The notes under the pieces: generated by a model
Databases searched by the model: none
What the model was told of the DNA's origin: nothing
The model's input: only the letters and a program-made list of their open reading frames with translations
Position numbers and translations under genes: made by a program
Shown here: piece by piece, positions 1-11,614 of the stretch
How positions within the stretch are numbered: the first letter of the stretch is position 1
Layout: the number at the start of each line of letters is the position of its first letter
NCBI GenBank assembly: GCA_037976565.1
Contig: CP137671.1
Coordinates: 15,764,556 to 15,828,555 of the forward strand
Direction of reading: 5' to 3'
DNA from: Mesocentrotus franciscanus
Taxonomy: Eukaryota > Echinodermata > Echinoidea > Camarodonta > Strongylocentrotidae
Length of the DNA stretch: 64,000 nucleotides

Positions 1-924
1 AGTCATCCTTTTACCACTTCTTTTTCTCTTTACCCATTTTCGTGATCGGGACGGTCGTTTCGCCCCTGGATGAGCCTATAATTTATGAAGGCAGTTAATA
101 AGACGTATTGAAGGTGCTCGTATATAACATATTCTAATTCTTTTGAATAATAATGATACGTTCACATCTTTAATAGAAAGTAACAGGTGATACGAGAAAT
201 GTAGCATAAGGTGATTAGCGCGAGAATCCCAGTACAGTCTTCACTTTGTATGCCATATATAATATGAGACAAGTCAAAGATACCACACAATTTGAAAAGA
301 TACAAGACTGAAAGTAAAAATTGACATGATAGTTTCATATCTTCAGTAGCAAGTATTTTAACTGTGGACGTACAAAGTAAGGGAATGAAAACATTTTTTT
401 AAACTCGAATGCAATGCGAACATCCGATTTACATAAGGAACGTAATGAAAACACTAAAAAAGTGGAATACAAGTTAAGTAGAGTTGATATCTTCACATCT
501 TCAGTAGCAAGTAACAGAAAATTAATCTGTGAAAAAATATGTAACTTTTGGCAAAATGATCTGTTTTATTTATTTATGTTCGATTATATCAATCCAAAGT
601 GAAAATGCACCCTCAGTTCCAAGTGGAAGCCGCCCCCTCTAAAGTGCCTGGGGAGCCATGTGCCCCTGTCCTCCATCACCCTCGTAGCTACGCCACTCAT
701 AATGGATTTCAAATAATATAGCAACCCTTCCAAAAACCCTTCCAAAAAAGGCCTCGTTCGAGCTACTAAGCCCATAATCTCAGTACTATACGGCCGTCCG
801 CTTATCATTACCGGTCGGGATTTTCACTATAAATTTTTAAAAGAGGTAAATCGTTCATAATTCTTGCGGATTTATGAAAAATCCATATCATTACGCATTT
901 CGGTTGAATGATTGACGGGTAAAT
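1..924. other. gene-free AT-rich flank
   Basis: I see no coding exon here. Positions 640-698 end in a GTAGCTACGCCACT-type terminus with pyrimidine-rich sequence before it, which resembles the right end of a degenerate hAT-type MITE; I could not find its left end. Confidence 0.4.
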
Positions 925-1462
925 TATTTTCCAAGCTCGCGGACCTTATGCCTCAATAGCCATAACACCCCGAGGCGATGACATACCGCGCGAACGTGTA
1001 AGTACACACAGACCAGTATATTAAAAATGAGTGCGAAAACAGGTGGAGCCGTCCCTGTACTGTCGAAACCATATTGCATTCTACACTTTTCTAACTGTGA
1101 CGGTTTATGATATAAACTGGCAAACATCAATCACATATTCTCTCTGTATATGGGTCTTCATCATGTGTTGTAATTCGAAGTATTTTGAACATTTTGTTTG
1201 GGTAGAGTTAATGAAAACGCATGGAAAATTATGTTATTTTGATCAAGTTCGTACTTTTTTTTTAAATAGTTAGACGGTCTGAGACTCTTAACTATATATA
1301 TAAAAATGTTATTGTTTTGGAATAACGTCGATTTCGTTAAAAAACCTTAGATTAGAAACTGCTAGGGTACATTTTATTCATGAGGTAAAAGCATTTCAAA
1401 GAACATAAAGTGTCTTTCTTCCTCGCTCGTTTGCGACCTTTAGAAACATGGTGATGTCAGGC
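925..1462. repeat. dispersed repeat, copy 1
   Basis: This non-coding block resembles 6960-7510. Both contain TCGAAACCATATTGCATTC followed by an AACTGG...ACATCA...TCAC string and a TGTATATGGGT/TGTGTATGGGT string, and both end near a CCTCGCTCG..TCGC motif. Family unknown. Confidence 0.5.
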
Positions 1463-1463
1463 A

Positions 1464-1618
1464 GTGGCGGATCTAGGGGCGGGGGCCGTTAAAAAAAAGA
1501 AGACGGGCCCCCTCCCCTGGAAAAAAAAAATTTGTAATAAAAAAAATGTTGGTGCTCAAGGGGGGGTGGGATTATAAACAAAATAGTACTCCCCACCCCG
1601 GCTGGCTGATTCGCCGCT
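1464..1618. mobile_element. hAT-type MITE, degenerate
   Basis: It starts with CAGTGGCGGATCTAG and has the G/C-run body typical of the other GGCGGATCC elements in this window. The right end (GATTCGCCGCTA) is diverged and no target duplication is visible. Confidence 0.5.
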
Positions 1619-2160
1619 AAATATTTTCTCACGAATTGGGCAAATAAAAAGTACTTCTCATAATACTTTTATGCACATTACCACAGTTTTTAAGATTTCT
1701 TTTGGGTCTAAAATCTGAAAGAGTGCACAAAACCACAATTAGGGGGCATATATTTTAGTGTGTGGAGTGTGGGCATGTGTGCGTGTGGGGTAGTGTGTAC
1801 ACTTAAGGCATGCACAATTGGTTGTGCCCCCCTCCTCCCCGCCTAATTTGTTTTGGGACAGAACACAGGGGTGTTTGTTGTTGATAGTTATTTTGATATA
1901 CTAAAAGTGTTGTGTGATATATCATATACTTTAATATGCTGGATATATTCATTGACAACACCTAGCTATAATAATGTAATATTCATCAAAATGTTGCTGT
2001 AGTAAAGTTGGTAAACTACAAGACAAACTCACAGCAATCAACGTAGGCAACGTGAAAGAAATATGATCGACGTAGGCACAAAAATTGTCTGGAAGATTCA
2101 TCTTTTAACAACCATTGCAAATATCTTTCAAATTTCTATATTTTAAACTGTTGATAGTAT
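1619..2160. other. no gene seen
   Basis: AT-rich sequence without recognisable exon, RNA gene or repeat. Confidence 0.4.
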
Positions 2161-2256
2161 AGCTATAATAACAAAAATAACAATAAAAGTCATGATAATA
2201 ATAATAAAAATAATAATTATAATAGTAATAATGCTAATAATGATAACAATGTTTTT
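2161..2256. repeat. imperfect AAT/AAC-rich simple repeat
   Basis: An interrupted run of AAT/ATA triplets beside the tail side of the SINE at 2297-2470. Confidence 0.7.
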
Positions 2257-2296
2257 TTTATAGCATTTATATCCACCACGAAATGTTCTCTAGGCA

Positions 2297-2470
2297 CTCC
2301 AATTATTATCCCGGCTAAAGCTAGGCTACCCATTTCGATGCTCACAGGAATTATTTATTACTGGTATCAGTGTTTTGCCAAAGGACACATATGCTTCGTC
2401 GAGGCTCGAACCCCTGACCTTCGCATCTCTAGACAAGAGTTTAAACCACTCGACTACAAATCTCCAATAG
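2297..2470 (-). mobile_element. tRNA-derived SINE copy
   Basis: Read on the minus strand, a pol III A-box-like stretch (GTAGTCGAGTGG) is followed by a B-box-like GGGGTTCGAGCC and then the shared SINE body, which ends toward the AAT tract at 2161-2256. The ACCCATTT and TTTTGCCAAAGGACA motifs match the other copies. Diverged, no coding capacity. Confidence 0.7.
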
Positions 2471-2949
2471 ATATGTACTACTTTTTCTGCCCCCATTGTA
2501 CACGACCATCCTTGGAAAGAAATGTAACTACCAGTATTTGATTCGTCCTTGTTCTTGCGATTTTTTCTCGAGCAAATGCCTCGTGCATATTTTTGAACTG
2601 CTGCCTATTTGCAAATGTCCTTATTTTGAATTATTTATGTCAAATATATTACACTGTCCAATTAGGTAATTACTATTGGTACTACGTGCAAGCATGACAA
2701 TTATCTTCCCTCGAGGCGTTTTCATACCTGTATATATAAACATTTAAATTGGTTTTTAATACTATCTTCTCTGTAATAATTTTGTAGTGTTGAATTCTCT
2801 CAATTAATCACTACCCGGTTATTTCCCCTAGAATTGAATGGTTACAGTTCTATTATCAACATATTTATGATAATTTATCCATAATCCATCATTGGCGAAA
2901 TTAGATGCAACACAAGGTGCTCTTATAAATGATATTATTACTCAATTCT
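2471..2949. other. no gene seen
   Basis: AT-rich sequence without recognisable features. Confidence 0.4.
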
Positions 2950-3175
2950 AATGTTGAAATCATACAATAATAATGATGCTAATAATGATGATGATGATAA
3001 CGATGATAATGATGATGATGATAATAATGTGAACAATAATAATAATAATAATAATAACAATAACAATAACAATAATAATAACAATAATAATAATAATAAT
3101 AATAATAACAATAATAACAATAATAACAATAATAACAATAATAACAATAATAATAATAATAATAATAATAAAAAC
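2950..3175. repeat. long AAT/GAT/AAC microsatellite
   Basis: About 200 bp of AAT with AAC and GAT variants. Apparent poly-Asn or poly-Leu reading frames here are translated simple repeat, not genes. Confidence 0.95.
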
Positions 3176-3389
3176 ATGCTAATAGTCCGTTCATGCATAC
3201 TTGTAGTAGTAGTATTGTTGGAGAAGGAGGGGGGAGGTGGAGGAGAAGTAGCAGCAGTAGTAGTATTAGTATACAAATAATACACAGCAGTGAGCGCATT
3301 AGTAAGAATTACCCACACAAGGTACCTTTGGAACAGTCTAACACGAACGAGGCGATAGCCGAGGGTGTTTTTGACTGTTTCAAGTTTTG

Positions 3390-3860
3390 TTGCTTTATTA
3401 AAAGCATGGCTAAAAACAAATATTCATTGTGAATTGGTCACTAACGATAGAAGTCAGGTCAGTATACTAAAGCAGTGTATTTGGAATAACAAGTTCATTC
3501 TGGTTAATAAAAAGTCAGTATGCTGCAAAGCTTTACACGAGGCACGGCTTTGTAATATATACCAATTGTTTGATAACAATGGAGAAATTCTCAATTTTTG
3601 TTTTTTGGAATGAAAAAGGTGTTTCAAACAAATATTATTTTAATTCAAACTGTCACATAACATACTTTATACTAATAGCAGATTGTACAAGATGAAAATA
3701 GTTGAGTTAGAGATTTGTACCTTTTGTAATTTATCTTTAGAAACACCTGTTCATATATTTATGACTGTGATGTTGCTTCTAAGCTTAGACAGGAATTTGA
3801 GAATAGCGTTGAAGAGAGACATAACTTAAGCTTTTCGACTTGCACTCATCAGAGTAAAAC
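3390..3860 (+). pseudogene. non-LTR retrotransposon 3' fragment (zf-RVT region)
   Basis: Translating around 3455-3600 gives IWNNKFILVNKK...KALHEARLCNIYQLFDNNGEILNF, and 3690-3800 gives EICTFCNLSLETPVHIF..CDVASKLRQEF. This is the pattern after LINE reverse transcriptases: a W..K.I segment, a G-I..I-L..G segment, then C..C....E...H.F..C (zf-RVT). Frameshifts and stops interrupt it, so it is dead. It runs into the fold-back palindrome at 3799. Confidence 0.7.
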
Positions 3861-3974
3861 GCAAGAATGAAACAGAAAGCCGATCGATTTCGGCTTTCTG
3901 TTTCATTCTTGCGTTTTACTCTGATGAGTGCAAGTCGAAAAGCTTGAGTTATGTCTCTCTTCAACGCTATTCTC
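3799..3974. repeat. near-perfect 85-bp fold-back palindrome
   Basis: Left arm 3799-3883 and right arm 3890-3974 are reverse complements with one mismatch (TTAAGC against TCAAGC), separated by a 6-base loop. It separates two LINE pieces, each with AGACAGGAATTTG near its junction. The high identity means it is recent, or a fold-back artefact of sequencing or assembly. Confidence 0.95.
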
Positions 3975-4190
3975 CGATTTTGTAGTACTAATCATCTTTT
4001 CAGACAGGAATTTGTTGATAAGATTGGCAAGAAATTTAACGTTAAGTTTGAAGATCTCAGTAGGAAAAGAATGATGTTTGGATTCATCAAAGATTGGAAA
4101 CGGCCCAATATAATGTTATTAAATCATTTGTTAGTAATGTTTAAAAGATATATTTATATCCAAAAATGCAAAACGCAAAACCATGTTTAA
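3975..4190 (+). pseudogene. LINE reverse transcriptase C-terminal remnant
   Basis: The reading frame gives RQEFVDKIGKKFNVKFEDLS, then MMFGFIKD...NIMLLNHLLVMFKRYIYIQKCK. The final LN.LL...K.YIY.CK pattern is the usual C-terminus of many LINE ORF2 proteins. Short and 5'-truncated. It may continue, or be a second copy of, the element at 3390-3860, because the RQEF segment occurs in both. Confidence 0.65.
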
Positions 4191-4476
4191 GTGGGCTAAC
4201 GTCTTTTATCAGTATTACGAAATACATAGAACTTCACATTGCAAAACAGAAGAAGATTGAAGGAATGCACTATAAGAAATGGTCCCCCCATGGAATAATT
4301 ATTTTGATTATATATCCTATGATATAGACTGTAGAAAAGGAAGTGTTACCCACTATTTCCGAATTGTTTGATGTTTTTCATCTGTTTTTACCTTTTGTAA
4401 TTATTGTGCAGTGATTTTATGATTATTGTTATCATGATGTATGTACGAATTACTTGATTAATAAAAGTTTCAAAAG
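4191..4476 (+). mobile_element. probable LINE 3' untranslated tail
   Basis: AT-rich sequence downstream of the ORF remnant, ending near ATTAATAAAAGTTTC at about 4456, a possible polyadenylation signal. Assigned by position only. Confidence 0.35.
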
Positions 4477-4559
4477 ATTTAATCGTGGCAAGTTAGTCCG
4501 AGTAAGCGGATATGGACAACTAATGGTGTAAGTCAAATATTTATGGGATATCTACTGCT

Positions 4560-4774
4560 GCAGGGATTAACTTACACCGACTAGGAAACCCCCGTCTGAG
4601 CATGGCTAATGACTCCAAGTTATCCGTATCGTGACATTTGATTTCTTGACGTGCATCACCATCCAAATGATTTAGAATTACCTGTATTTTCTCTCCTTTT
4701 AGAATATCACATTGATCGCAATATATGTCTACTTCTTCAAGCCATTCAGCTAGTGAAGTATTCCCCGTTGCCAT
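4560..4774 (-). pseudogene. gag-like retrotransposon fragment
   Basis: The minus-strand frame reads SLAEWLEEVDIYCDQCD, KGEKIQVILNHLDGDARQEI and DTDNLESLAML. The W...VD.YC.....K.....LNHL.G.AR.EI pattern resembles the capsid-like retrotransposon gag domain of LTR elements. Only about 70 residues survive and no protease or reverse transcriptase is beside it. Identity is tentative. Confidence 0.45.
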
Positions 4775-4918
4775 GTCAGGCAACCATGTATGCAAGGCAG
4801 GCAGACATCAAACAAAAACTAAACGTCATTTCAATATAATCTACTTCCTGACTGCATGCCTGGTTGCTAAGTCAGGTAACCAGGCATGCAAGTCAGGCAG
4901 ACATCAAACAAAGGTCAT
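4772..4918. repeat. tandem duplication, ~100-bp period
   Basis: Two copies, at about 4773-4818 and 4872-4917, share GTCAGG(C/T)AACCA..ATGCAAG and end with GGCAGACATCAAACAAA. Confidence 0.8.
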
Positions 4919-5249
4919 TTCATTACAATATATTAATAAATAATTTGATTATCTTAAGCATCTGCACTGTCATTTTTTAATAAATATCGTCATGGAATGT
5001 ACATTTTTTCCCGCACAGCAGTTTCTGGTTAATGGGGATTTCATTAAATTCTTTGATATTTATATCTCATGAATAATAATTCTATCCTGATACCTGCGCG
5101 CGAGTATGGCAAACAAAACACCTGATAATATAGTGCACAGACAGCAAAATGTCTTCTCAATTTACGTCGTAAGATATCTCAGTGTGAAAATGGACCGCGG
5201 AGTGAGCACTTGCATCGTATGGACAGCAAATCGCAATGTAAAGCACAAC

Positions 5250-5826
5250 CAGGCGCGGATCCAGGGGGACCGAGCGGGCCCTGCCCCCCACCCCTTGCCA
5301 AAAAAAAAAGAAAAGAAAAGACGGGCCCTGGCAAAAAAAAACAAGTTTTAAAAAAAGATGGTGACCACAAATTTAAAAGAATTTAATATCTGAGCGAGAT
5401 ATCGGCCGGCGCGATTTCAAATTTCAGGGGACAAAAAAGAAAGAAGAAAAAAATTAGTACTCACTACCCCCGACCCGACCCCCGCCCCCTTCCCTCCACT
5501 GAGAAAATATCGGCCGGCGTGATTTTCTAATTTCAGAGGACAAAAAGGACAAACAAAATTAGTGCTCACTACCCCCCTCCCCAACTGAGCAAAATATCGG
5601 CCGGTCCGTTTTTTAAATTTCAGGGGACAAAAAGGAAAAAAAAATTAGTGCCCACTACTCCCCGCCCCCTTCCACTGAGCGAAATATCGGTCGACGCGAT
5701 TTTTAAATTTCCTCCCCCTCTATTGGAAAATCCTGGATCCGCCACTGCTGCTGGTCACCATTACGTACCAATATTTGGCTCGCATGATTTCATTTTGCCC
5801 CCTAAGAAATCCTGGATCCGCGCCTG
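5250..5826. mobile_element. hAT-type MITE with internal tandem units
   Basis: The termini are exact inverted repeats: CAGGCGCGGATCCAG at the left and CTGGATCCGCGCCTG at the right. Inside, about four ~95-bp units each contain ATATCGGCCGG.., AATTTCAGGGGACAAAAA and a CACTACCCC tract, which makes it more than twice as long as its relatives at 10705 and 62393. A further CTGGATCCGCCACTG end lies near 5740, so part may be nested. No matching 8-bp flanks. Confidence 0.7.
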
Positions 5827-6200
5827 AATACCCTCATATTTTAGCAACGAGGTGCCCGAATAGCTTTCTATTCGACAGCGAGGTGCCCAAATTTATATCA
5901 TATAATTTCTATCAAAATTAATTTTTACCATACTAGTTCACTTCGCTCGCTCGCAACATTTAGGAACATAATAATTATGGAGTATGCCCGAATATCCTAA
6001 TACTTGTGCATCGAGGTGACCGCACATACTGTTTTTTGTATTCATGTATTCGGCAGCGAGGTGCCCGCACACTTAATTCTATACTTTATCTAGCGTGTGG
6101 ATAATAAAGTAAAATTTTATCATAATACAAGTGTCATAATTTGTTAGCTCGCTCTCTTCGCTTGCTCGCAAAATTTAGAAACAAATTTGCCCATGCATTC
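5827..6200. repeat. degenerate short repeats (GAGGTGCCCG motif)
   Basis: Four imperfect copies of a CGAGGTGCCCG-type motif are dispersed with ATTCGGCAGCGAGG and TCGCTCGC strings. Probably the decayed interior of an unidentified element. Confidence 0.4.
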
Positions 6201-6383
6201 ATGGCACTTTGACAAGTGTCAGAGTGATGCAAAATGAATCTTCTGTAAATGAATTTGAGGTTGGGGTGACGCGAAAAATTGTATTTCTTAAAAGGGTGCC
6301 GTAGATAATAATATGTAGTTTCTGCGTGGTCCCGTCCCATCACATATAAGGCGAGAGGTCTCATCGCAGTTAGAGAAACTTAA

Positions 6384-6674
6384 AGCCCCTCTGAAGTGTT
6401 GGGAGCCCAAAATTCGCCCAAAATTTGATGGCAAAATTTCACTTAAATTGGATCACAATGTGAAAGAGAATGTCTACAAAGATTCCCCCTAAAAAAATGT
6501 GTTTGAAGACAAATATTGATACAGGAATACATAATTTGGGTTTTCTGTTGTACGCAGAAAACCGACATTTTGTATTCTTTCATCAATATTCGACTTCAAA
6601 CGCATTTGTTGTGAAAAGCCTTAAGTAAAATTTAGCCATCAAATTTGTTGGGCTCCCAACACTTTAAAGGGGCT
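6384..6674. mobile_element. palindromic MITE flanked by TTAA
   Basis: TTAA occurs at 6380-6383 and 6675-6678. The termini AGCCCCT...GTGTTGGGAGCCCAA and TTGGGCTCCCAACAC...AGGGGCT are inverted, and the arms continue inward over most of the 291 bp. TTAA targets are typical of piggyBac and Kolobok elements. Confidence 0.8.
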
Positions 6675-6845
6675 TTAAGCAAGAAGACAACCTCGTCATC
6701 CCCTCTACAACCATGACCTTGACAAAGAGAGACTCAGGTCATGCAAGACACAGTTTCTCCACTCTACTGAACCTTGATGACTCCGCCAACAATCGACGGT
6801 TGACCCTGTGGACCTATCACCTTAAATCAGTGCCGATCAAACTAG

Positions 6846-6957
6846 TAGTAGTATCATTATTATTATTAAGTAGTATTATTATTATCATCATCATCATCAT
6901 CATCATCATTACTATTATTATTATTATTATCATTATCATCATCATTATGTTAATATT
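6846..6957. repeat. ATT/ATC microsatellite
   Basis: Simple ATT/ATC triplet run. Confidence 0.95.
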
Positions 6958-6959
6958 TT

Positions 6960-7510
6960 AAAAATCTTATTATTATTCATTTTTTCAATCTGAGTCAAAT
7001 TTACCCCCAAAAAAAAAAAGGGTAATTGAATTATCTCTAACATCGTCAAAGCACGCGAGACTTTGGAACATAGAAAGTCGGTAGTGAATGCGGTTAAACT
7101 ATTACGTATGCCATAAAACCTCAAAACTAAATTAATGCTTTCAACGAAGTCATTATACAATCGATAAAGAACCGCTGTGGTAAACCTGTTCGAAACCATA
7201 TTGCATTCCACACATTTATAATTGTAAACTGGGAGACATCAGTCACCCGTCCTTTCTGTGTATGGGTTTTCATTATTTCATGACCATTTCACACTTAAAA
7301 GGTAATTATACTTAAACCAGCGTTCTTCAAACGAGGTGTAGCAAAAGATTTTCAGTTAAAAGAAAGAAATTATATTCTGGAATCACGTCCCTTCATTAAA
7401 ATTAAATTATCAGAAACAAAATAATATTGTGAAGAGGAAATAACATTTGAAAGCTCCTAAAATGTCTTTTTCCTCGCTCGCTCGCAAAATTTTGAAACTT
7501 GATGGTTTTA
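6960..7510. repeat. dispersed repeat, copy 2
   Basis: Counterpart of 925-1462, sharing TTCGAAACCATATTGCATTC and the downstream CTGG.AGACATCA..TCAC motifs. Confidence 0.5.
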
Positions 7511-7639
7511 GACAGATGCATGAATACCCCTATATGACGATTTTCCGGAAACCTCGCTGGTTAAGCATTATTTAATAAGTTCTAGAGGCATAGAATAATG
7601 TTGCCCGAATATAATCTTATCTTGTGTGTGTTTAAGTGG

Positions 7640-7806
7640 AAAATCGTGCAAAATCGTACCGGGTAACCATTTAGCACCTGGGTGAAGAGATTTAATGTAG
7701 ATAATACTGCTTTGCTCAAGGACATAAGTGACGTACAGGGGCTCGAACTAAAGTCCTTTGCATTTTAAGTCATGTGATTAAACCACTCGACCACGACACC
7801 TCTACA
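7640..7806 (-). mobile_element. tRNA-derived SINE copy
   Basis: On the minus strand GTCGTGGTCGAGTGGTTTAA (A box) precedes a B-box-like AGTTCGAGCCCC. The body contains the shared TTAGCACCTGGGTG motif on the plus strand. Confidence 0.75.
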
Positions 7807-7851
7807 TAATATTGGTGTTTGAGAATTTCGCATACAATGTTCACTCTGTTT

Positions 7852-8431
7852 TATAATTCGTCGCTCTCGACACGAACCGTCCTCTCTAGCAAAATTTGCT
7901 ATTTTTTTTCATTTTTCATTTTTTTTCATTTTTTGCATGTACTCATGGTTACCTACATCCTGTAAAAACTTCAGAGCGTGAATATGCTTGGTTACGTAAT
8001 ACCGTTATCATCACAAAGCGTCCGCTCAGCGATTATAGGATTTGTCTGCACGACGGACCGTCCTCTGTTGCGCGCAGTACCAGAGCCTTCCATTCAATTT
8101 GTACACTGTCAGGTTGCGCGCAAGTAGAGCAGACGGTTCGTGGTGAAATCGCGTAGCGTGATCGCGCATTTTATCTTTTCCACGAACCGTCGTCTCTGTT
8201 TACAAACCAATTGTAGCAAAAATACTCCAACTCAAGAAAATCTAAACACACTGTATAAAACTTTAAGACCTAAGCTATCAATTAGTCACATTGATTTTTA
8301 ATATAATCTATTCTAAAGTCTAACAAATACCGTTTCAAAAAGTCCTATCTTTTAAACGCGTTTTCTGCAAAACTGAATTTCGCTTGGAAATGCGCGGAGA
8401 GGACGGTTCGTGATGCGAGCGACGAATTATG
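7852..8431. mobile_element. unclassified terminal-inverted-repeat element
   Basis: Left ATAATTCGTCGCT...CACGAACCGTCCTCTC and right GAGAGGACGGTTCGTG...AGCGACGAATTAT are inverted over about 34 bp. CGAACCGTC motifs also recur inside in both orientations. No coding capacity found. Confidence 0.65.
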
Positions 8432-9589
8432 CACCACCTGTTTCCTAACCCTAATACGGAGTTCATGTCTCCGAAACAGAGCCACTTAATTTTCGTTTCT
8501 GAACGGGGTATTTCATGCAATATTAAACGTGCGTCAAGAAGCCGGTGTCCCCTGCCGTCGCTGTAAGGCGTTTATAAAATTGATTTTGTCTTTCTGCCCT
8601 TACCGTTTTGGCTTTTCATTGTACTTTGAGATTGATTTCTTCTTTGAACTGTCTTTATATACGTCTCTTTCTTCTTCGCCATGTTCACGTAGAGACCAAT
8701 CAAGACAGCTGATGGGTGTTTAATTATTAACAGTTTGAAGTGTATTTGGAATCGTTAAACGCACTGTCATAATTCCTTTCTCGTATTTTAACATTCCACA
8801 TATCCAGAGCCAGTTTTTTTTTTTATGTGTTATGGTGCGCGCGTGTGTGTGTGTGTGTGTGGCGGGGGAGAGAGAAATAAATGTACTTACAAAATAAATA
8901 GGAATAATCAAATTTTGCATTTTCCGATAGAATGTTCGGTGTATTATGTTGTTTTTTTTTGGGGGGGGGTTGGGGTTGGGGTTATTGCCCCCACCTTCAA
9001 CTACGCTATACAGCAGATGTCACTAGCGAAGTACAATGAAAAGAATTTTCCGCTTAAAATTGAAATTAAAACAAAAAGCCTTGTGAAGCAAATAGTTAAT
9101 TAAATAACTAAAGATAAATCCATCCACTCTCCTTCTTAACGAATGTTTTACAATTCATGGTAAAGCATGTGAAATATTATACATTATTTAAACTGAAAAG
9201 ACAACAACTTTATCCTCTTTTTTCAAAATAATGATTGGAAATTTGAAATAGGGACATTTTTTTCTTCTTCTTGGATGTGTACTTACGGGGCACGGGACCG
9301 CCCCCTCTCAAAAATCCGCCTATATATTAAAGGCTCATTGTATAATATAGAGGGTCGGGATGCAGACCTACCTCGACTCGAACATGTTTAGGTCAATCTG
9401 CCAAGCCAGCAGACATTCAATTCCTGCCCAATTTCTCTTCATTTATCTGCTTTTACTCACCGAGGTCACGGTGGTATTCACAAAGGCATAATAGTCTGCC
9501 AATTACAGACTAATCAGAGCTGTACGGAGGCGGATCGAGGTTTGTGTAAAAGTAAAAGTGGGGGCACATTGCAGATAATAGGCAATCTT
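8432..9589. other. no gene seen
   Basis: Contains a GT microsatellite at about 8840-8861 and a GTTGGGGTTGGGG run near 8970. No exon recognised. Confidence 0.4.
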
Positions 9590-9912
9590 TTCCCCTTTAA
9601 TTTTCGCCACTGGCCCTACATGCATGTAATTATGAATGATTTAATAGATACAAATAAATCAATGATAATGCATCAATATCAGTGAACATTTTTGACAAAT
9701 GACATAATAGTAATAATAACAGTAATAATAATGCTAATAATAATAATAATGTAATACAAATAATCAGCCAGTGGGCAAAAATATGTTTTGTATCCCCTTT
9801 CTATACCAGACAGGGGTTTTAAGGTGGGAGGGGACACTGGTCATTTCCCCCCCCCCTTAATTTTCGCCACTGGCCCTACATGCATGTAGGCCTAATTATG
9901 AATGATTAAATG
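9590..9912. repeat. local duplication with AAT repeat
   Basis: AATTTTCGCCACTGGCCCTA followed by CATGCATGTA and ATTATGAATGATT occurs at about 9599 and again at about 9859, with an AAT run at 9709-9752 between. GCCACTG suggests hAT-MITE ends. Confidence 0.6.
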
Positions 9913-10696
9913 AATTATTTCACTTTTTGATGCGCAATAAGCTCTGACTTTAACCCCAAAAAGTAAAGAAACAGCAATACAAACGGCCTTAAAACAAAGG
10001 CGCCGTTTGAGATACATTGCTTGAGCGTCATGCCCTATCCTTCCCTATACTCATTAACTGGTGAAATTCCTGACTATGCCGTTATCCCAAAGCGCTTGAA
10101 ACAGGCAATACCGTTCAACAGATATGGCGCGGTAAACCGTCGCAAGAAAGCAGCCGCGTTTGTTTTTTTAACGCGTAAATGAATGGCAACTGCGTGCAAC
10201 AAAGAACTTTGTGCGTTATGGTTATTACTGAGCTCTGTGTTATAAGCTAGATACAGAAATGTACTAAAGCGTAATAAATTTATTCATTCATTAACAAAAA
10301 AACGCCACGGTATTGCCGCGTCATATATGATCGAGCCTTTACAGATAAAGTGGAGTAAGGGTCATGCTGGTCATCATGATGATAGGTTGGTGGTGTAGTT
10401 CATAAGATTTGATAAATACTGTGAGGTTTTAGCATGATCAAAATGAAAAGAACGATTGATTCAACCTTGTTGAACATAGCATGGACTGCTCACAGAAACG
10501 GGTACATGGTAGTGGTACTACACACAATGTTGTGGTCCAACTTTTCAACTGTTCCCCCATCGTATTTCAAATATGAGGGCATTAATTGAGCTATGATATT
10601 CCTCCAAACTGACAAAAGTTATGAGAAAGCTAACAAATTATCTTTCATCTTTACTAAGCTGGGCAGTGTTTCACGCAACTGTCATATAAGCAGACA
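9913..10696. other. no gene seen
   Basis: AT-rich sequence without a recognisable exon or element. Confidence 0.4.
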
Positions 10697-10704
10697 GTCG
10701 CCGA

Positions 10705-10925
10705 CAGGGGCGGATCCAGCCGAAAATTTGAAAATCGTGCCGGTCGATTTTTCGCTCAGTGAGGGGTAGTGAGCAAAAAAAATGTTGGCACCCGAAAAAA
10801 ATGGGTAATTTTTTCCCACCACCACCCTTGGGCGCCAGGAGGGGGCCAACTTCTTTTTTCAAAAAAGTGTTTTTACCTGTTTTTTTCTAGGGGAGGGGGC
10901 CCGGGCCCCCCTGGATACGCCACTG
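10705..10925. mobile_element. hAT-type MITE with 8-bp target duplication
   Basis: The 221-bp element starts CAGGGGCGGATCCAG and ends CTGGATACGCCACTG. It is flanked by GTCGCCGA at 10697-10704 and again at 10926-10933, an 8-bp duplication as made by hAT transposases. Non-coding. Confidence 0.92.
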
Positions 10926-10933
10926 GTCGCCGA

Positions 10934-11429
10934 CGCTCCAATAATTCACTTGTAATTATGAAGTCAATGTGCATTTTAATGGGATGTCCCCTGTTGAAAA
11001 TCCTGGCTAAAAGTACGCCGCTGACTCCAAGCGCTTGGCGCGGACCGCATGAACAACTTTATTCCATTCTCTCTCGTTGCTTGTATTGAATAGTCAGCTG
11101 CAAAACAATATCGTCATGTTTTGAATTTTAATTTGGCCATGACGACGCATGACGCCGCCATGATTATCAAATGATTTGAGACAAATATTGTAAAACCCAA
11201 CCTTCCGCTCGACAAGTTGGCTGCCTCGATTCGCCTTTTGAGCACGCTTCCCTTCCTCACTGAAATTCATATTTGTGATGTGCGTGTCTAAAATCATGTT
11301 TTTGCATTGCCATAGTTCAAGCGCATTCATTTTGCCATCAATATTTTCTTGTATTTCGGTATTATGCTATCGACATCTCTACATGATGCCTATATGGATC
11401 AGAGAAAATGCAGAAGAAGGGGAAGCAGG
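10934..11429. other. no gene seen
   Basis: No exon or repeat recognised. Confidence 0.4.
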
Positions 11430-11445
11430 AGAAGAAAAAGAAGAA

Positions 11446-11504
<59 letters not shown>

Positions 11505-11538
11505 GGAAGGAGAAGATTGAGTAGAAGAAGAGGAAGAA

Positions 11539-11570
<32 letters not shown>

Positions 11571-11581
11571 GGAAGAAGAAG

Positions 11582-11614
<33 letters not shown>

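Noticed and set aside
2938..3318. Open frames of poly-Leu or poly-Asn
   Set aside because: Translation of the AAT microsatellite; no non-repeat coding sequence.
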